From NCBI GenBank assembly GCA_045657665.1, contig JAZOTN010000030.1:186001-250000 (forward strand): a stretch of 64,000 nucleotides of DNA, in the 5' to 3' direction. Every line of letters starts with the position of its first letter. Positions within the stretch are counted from its first letter, which is position 1. Of the stretch, positions 61,101 to 64,000 are shown in pieces. The stretch comes from RUG12461 sp045657665. Lineage in GTDB: Bacteria; Bacillota; Clostridia; Lachnospirales; Lachnospiraceae. The notes beneath the pieces are model-generated. The model saw only the letters and a program-made list of their open reading frames with translations. It did no database searches and was not told the origin of the DNA. The position numbers and the translations under genes are program-made.

Positions 61101-62111
61101 ATGAAAAAAACATTTTCAATCATTTTCGTTTCGGCATTACTGGTCACCATGTTTGCCGGTTGTGGAGCAACAGCGAGTACGCCTGCCAACAGTGAGATCG
61201 TTCTTAAGATCGGTGTGTCAACGGCTGAGACCGACCCGAGAAACGTTGCAGCTGCGCAGTTCGCGGATGAGATCCGGGAAAAGACAAACGGTGCGGTTTC
61301 TGCCGTGATCTATCCTTCCGGACAGCTTGGAGGAGATGCGGAAATGATCGATGCGCTTGCCGTCGGTTCCGGAAAGATCGATATTGTCATTTCGGATGCT
61401 TCGAATTTTGCCACTTACGAGTCAAAGATGGGGATCTCGGCTCTGCCGTTCCTTTTTGATGATTTTGATACAGCATGGGAGTTTATGGACAGTGATGTGG
61501 AAGCAGAAGCCGAAAGACTCCTTCTCGATAACAATATGAGAGTTCTTGCGCATTACTGCAACGGCTTTCGTTGTGTGACAAATTCGGTACACCCCATTGA
61601 ATCACCGGACGATATGAAGGGACTTCTTATCCGTACTCCGGAGAACCCCGTCATTATGGCTACGATGTCGGCTCTGGGTGCAAATCCGCAGCCTCTTCCT
61701 TTCTCGGAACTATATGCGGCACTCAGGAACGGCGTTTATGACGCGCAGGAGAATCCAATCCCGGTCATCTATAACAACAAGCTTTACGAAGTACAGGATT
61801 ACCTGTCTGTAACCAACCATATATATTCGGGAATGTGTTTTACCATTTCCGAGAAAACGTGGGCGAAGCTTTCGCAAACACAGCAGAAGATTGTTCAGGA
61901 AGCAGCGCTTTCTTCTGCGGAGTCCGACAGGGCCAGCAACAAGGAACAGACGGAATCGCTTGCCAACGAACTGGAAGCGAACGGTATGAAGATCAACTAC
62001 CCGGAGCTTCAGCCGTTTGCGGATGCAACTGCTTCCGTTATCACCAGTAATGCAAATACTTACGGAGATCTTCTGGATAAGCTCTACGCATGGAAAGAAC
62101 AACATCAGTAA
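61101..62111 (+). CDS. TRAP-type solute-binding lipoprotein (DctP family)
   Basis: 336 residues from ATG 61101, with GGGAGGA upstream; an earlier TTG is less likely. Lipoprotein signal with LVTMFAGC (Cys21). DctP signatures: VLKIGVSTAETDPRNVAA, GGDAEMIDALAVGSGKIDI, the substrate-carboxylate Arg in GLLIRTPENPVIMATMSAL and FSELYAALRNGVYDAQENP. Such proteins feed TRAP permeases (DctQM), but none is beside it. It is 14 bases after the HD-GYP gene and overlaps the next gene by 22 bases. Confidence 0.88.
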   Translation: MKKTFSIIFVSALLVTMFAGCGATASTPANSEIVLKIGVSTAETDPRNVAAAQFADEIREKTNGAVSAVIYPSGQLGGDAEMIDALAVGSGKIDIVISDASNFATYESKMGISALPFLFDDFDTAWEFMDSDVEAEAERLLLDNNMRVLAHYCNGFRCVTNSVHPIESPDDMKGLLIRTPENPVIMATMSALGANPQPLPFSELYAALRNGVYDAQENPIPVIYNNKLYEVQDYLSVTNHIYSGMCFTISEKTWAKLSQTQQKIVQEAALSSAESDRASNKEQTESLANELEANGMKINYPELQPFADATASVITSNANTYGDLLDKLYAWKEQHQ

Positions 62112-63355
62112 AAACCACTTCAAAGAGAATACTGAGAAGTCTTACTGCGCTTCTTATGGCGGGGATCCTTTTTGCCACAGCATGCGGCAGCACAGGAAAA
62201 AGAGAAAATAAGGATCACCTCCCGACGATGACGCTTGCTCTTCGCAGCGGCATTTATTCGGATGTCATTATAAACTGCCTTCCGAAATTTGAAGAGGAAC
62301 ACGGGATCTTCTGTGAGGTTCTTGAACTTTCCGAGGAAGACCTGCATTCCATGGTGTTAGAGGATGCAGGCCGGGAGGCCGGTGCCTATGATCTTTGTAT
62401 GGTGGACGGTTCCTGGATGGCACAGTACACGGCGGGAGGCGTTCTTGCCGATCTTTCCGGACTCGGGTATGAGCTGGATGATGACATCATTCCGGCGACC
62501 ACGGAAGTCTGCTTCCATGACGGCAGGGTTTATCTTGCGCCGTATTATGGGAATGTCACCGTCCTTTTATTCAACAAGGCGCTTTTAAAAGAGGCCGGAT
62601 ATGATGCGGAAAGCATCGAATCCCTACAAGATATTTATGAGATCTGCGAGAAGACAAAGGCTGGAAGAAACGAGGGCTTCATGTACCGCGGGGATACACC
62701 GAACAACATCGTAGTGGACTTTCTCCCGATCCTTCTTTCCTGTGGAGGATGGGTAGTTGATGAGGAAAACCATCCGACTGTTGATACGCCGGAATTTCAC
62801 GAGGCGATGGAGCTGTATCTCAAACTGATCGCAACCGGAAAGGCCGAAAAAAAAGAAGATCTGATCATGGCAATCGCCAACCGCGCGGCAGTCATGGGGA
62901 TCGGCTGGCCCGGGTGGTATACACCCACGGGGGATTCTTCTGCGGATTATGTGGCGCTCACCGGGAAGAAAACAGATGACAGCCCTGCGTACAATGCAAA
63001 TGTTTACGGTATCTGGACAATCGGGATACCGGAAAACTCCCCCCACAAGGAACTGGCGGCCGAGCTCCTTACTTATCTCATGGATCCCGAGGTACAGAAG
63101 TCTACGGTAAAGGGCGGCGGCGTCCCATGCCGTTATTCTTCGCTTCAGGATAAAGAGATACTTGCTGAATTCCCTCAATATCGCGCGGTCTGCGAAGCCC
63201 TGGAGGGCGGTGTATACAGGCCCATTATGGAGGAGTGGAGTGATTTCTATACGATCCTTGGAACAGAGATGGGTGAGATCATTGCAGGGAATGAAAGCGT
63301 CGATGTGGGTCTTTCCAAAGCGCAAAATGATCTGGAAAAGATGCTCGGGTTATAA
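62090..63355 (+). CDS. ABC-type sugar/other solute-binding lipoprotein (family 1)
   Basis: 421 residues. Basic start, signal peptide and lipobox LLFATAC (Cys32). It has the family 1 extracellular-binding layout: SGIYSDVIINCLPKFEEEHG, YDLCMVDGSWMAQYTAGGVL, LAPYYGNVTVLLFNKALLKE and a C terminus with KELAAELLTYLMDPEVQKS. The start overlaps the dctP-like gene; no strong ribosome site, so coupled translation is probable. No ABC permease is adjacent. Substrate unknown. Confidence 0.85.
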   Translation: MERTTSVKTTSKRILRSLTALLMAGILFATACGSTGKRENKDHLPTMTLALRSGIYSDVIINCLPKFEEEHGIFCEVLELSEEDLHSMVLEDAGREAGAYDLCMVDGSWMAQYTAGGVLADLSGLGYELDDDIIPATTEVCFHDGRVYLAPYYGNVTVLLFNKALLKEAGYDAESIESLQDIYEICEKTKAGRNEGFMYRGDTPNNIVVDFLPILLSCGGWVVDEENHPTVDTPEFHEAMELYLKLIATGKAEKKEDLIMAIANRAAVMGIGWPGWYTPTGDSSADYVALTGKKTDDSPAYNANVYGIWTIGIPENSPHKELAAELLTYLMDPEVQKSTVKGGGVPCRYSSLQDKEILAEFPQYRAVCEALEGGVYRPIMEEWSDFYTILGTEMGEIIAGNESVDVGLSKAQNDLEKMLGL

Positions 63356-63364
63356 GAGGGTACC

Positions 63365-64000
63365 ATGATACATACAGTTGGTTTTTACGGATTAGGCCTG
63401 ATCGGCGGCTCTATCGCAAGGGCACTCAAAGATAAATATCCGGATGTCCGGATTCTCGCGACCAGCGGACATGCATCAACCATACGGCAGGCCTATGCGG
63501 AAGGCGTGATCGAAAACGAGGATTTTCTGTCCCCGGAGGAATTTCGTGGGGCAGACATTCTTTTTTTATGCGCGCCGGTCGGAAAAAATATCGAATATCT
63601 TCCCCTGATCGGGAAATCCACAGGGGAGGAGACGATCCTTACGGATGTTGGGAGTGTCAAGGGAACGATCCACCGGGAAGCAGAACGCCTTAAGCTTAAT
63701 TCCCGCTTTATCGGCGGACATCCTATGACCGGCTCTGAGAAGACCGGGTTTTCCAATTCCGCGCCGCTGCTCCTTGAAAACGCTTACTATCTTTTGACAC
63801 CGGGAGCAGATGTGCCGGAAGAAAAAGTCAGTTCGTTTAAGGAGCTCATAGCATCTCTCGGCAGCATCCCGATGATCCTTGAGCCGAAAGAGCATGACCG
63901 TGCGGTTGCGGCGATCAGCCATCTTCCGCACGTGATGGCATCAGGTCTTGTGAATCTGGTCCGAAAATCGGATGATAAGAACGAACTTCTGAAGCATATT
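63365..64000 (+). CDS. tyrA: Prephenate dehydrogenase (3' end outside window)
   Basis: 212 residues visible, frame open to the window edge. VGFYGLGLIGGSIARALKD is the NAD-binding motif; FIGGHPMTGSEKTGFSNS and DRAVAAISHLPHVMASGLVN are the TyrA signatures, including the catalytic His (SHLPH). Makes 4-hydroxyphenylpyruvate in tyrosine synthesis. AGAGGG precedes the ATG, 9 bases after the binding-protein gene. Prephenate is also needed for the ho5U tRNA pathway of trhP. Confidence 0.92.
   Translation, partial: MIHTVGFYGLGLIGGSIARALKDKYPDVRILATSGHASTIRQAYAEGVIENEDFLSPEEFRGADILFLCAPVGKNIEYLPLIGKSTGEETILTDVGSVKGTIHREAERLKLNSRFIGGHPMTGSEKTGFSNSAPLLLENAYYLLTPGADVPEEKVSSFKELIASLGSIPMILEPKEHDRAVAAISHLPHVMASGLVNLVRKSDDKNELLKHI

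Overview
The window reads as chromosomal housekeeping DNA from a Bacillota bacterium of the class Clostridia, most likely Lachnospiraceae. This is inferred from protein style and gene order (alaS / ireB / ruvX / DUF1292 / RNase J; asp23 / nusB / xseA / xseB / ispA / dxs / tlyA / nadK / recN; a DUF5688 gene) and from the nearly all-plus-strand layout. GC content is near 50 percent. No phage, plasmid, insertion sequence or CRISPR array was seen.

Layout. 1-4.6 kb: alpha-glucan and sucrose genes (amylosucrase-like GH13 cut by the window edge, a miniature solute-binding protein, malQ, an MBL-fold hydrolase). 4.6-15.3 kb: a 57-residue membrane protein, alaS, a fructokinase-like gene, ireB, ruvX, DUF1292, RNase J, a catalytic-domain-less MltG relative, trmR and trhP (tRNA U34 hydroxylation/methylation), a lactonase and a HAD phosphatase. 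15.3-17 kb: tRNA-Arg(CCG), a 133-nt nested palindromic repeat and an SH3-domain surface protein. 17-30.3 kb: a pseudouridine synthase, ligA, a zinc-ribbon protein, then the asp23-to-recN block and glgA. 30.3-39.4 kb: DUF5688, tRNA-Thr(CGT), queH, argH, asd, an ATPase with a degenerate P-loop, topB and a left-handed beta-helix protein. 39.4-47.5 kb: a cell-wall amidase, ilvN, ilvC, HU, leuC, leuD, an AP2/HNH-like protein on the minus strand, and thrC. 47.5-50.9 kb: a CheX-like/response-regulator pair, a membrane protein, a second copy of the palindromic repeat, and gltA divergent from pckA. 51-64 kb: pckA, an esterase lipoprotein, 6S RNA, pheS, pheT, queA, a cyclic-di-GMP group (PilZ, GGDEF, HD-GYP) with two orphan solute-binding lipoproteins, and tyrA running off the end.

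Together the genes cover glucan storage (malQ, glgA, amylosucrase, fructokinase), branched-chain, threonine, arginine and tyrosine synthesis, isoprenoid precursors, wobble-base modification (trmR, trhP, queH, queA), DNA repair (ligA, xseAB, recN, topB, ruvX), and the citrate synthase/PEP carboxykinase branch point.

The most unusual signals are: (1) two 133-140 nt clover-leaf palindromic repeats, 34 kb apart in opposite orientation, whose differences are largely compensatory in their stems; (2) an AP2-HNH-AP2 protein that looks like a domesticated homing endonuclease, with a promoter placed so that its mRNA would have no leader; (3) a cyclic-di-GMP turnover operon coupled to two solute-binding lipoproteins without transporters; (4) a good sigma-A promoter in the end of the amidase gene that would give a nearly leaderless ilvN mRNA. 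All functional names come from reading the translated sequences; no database search was run.
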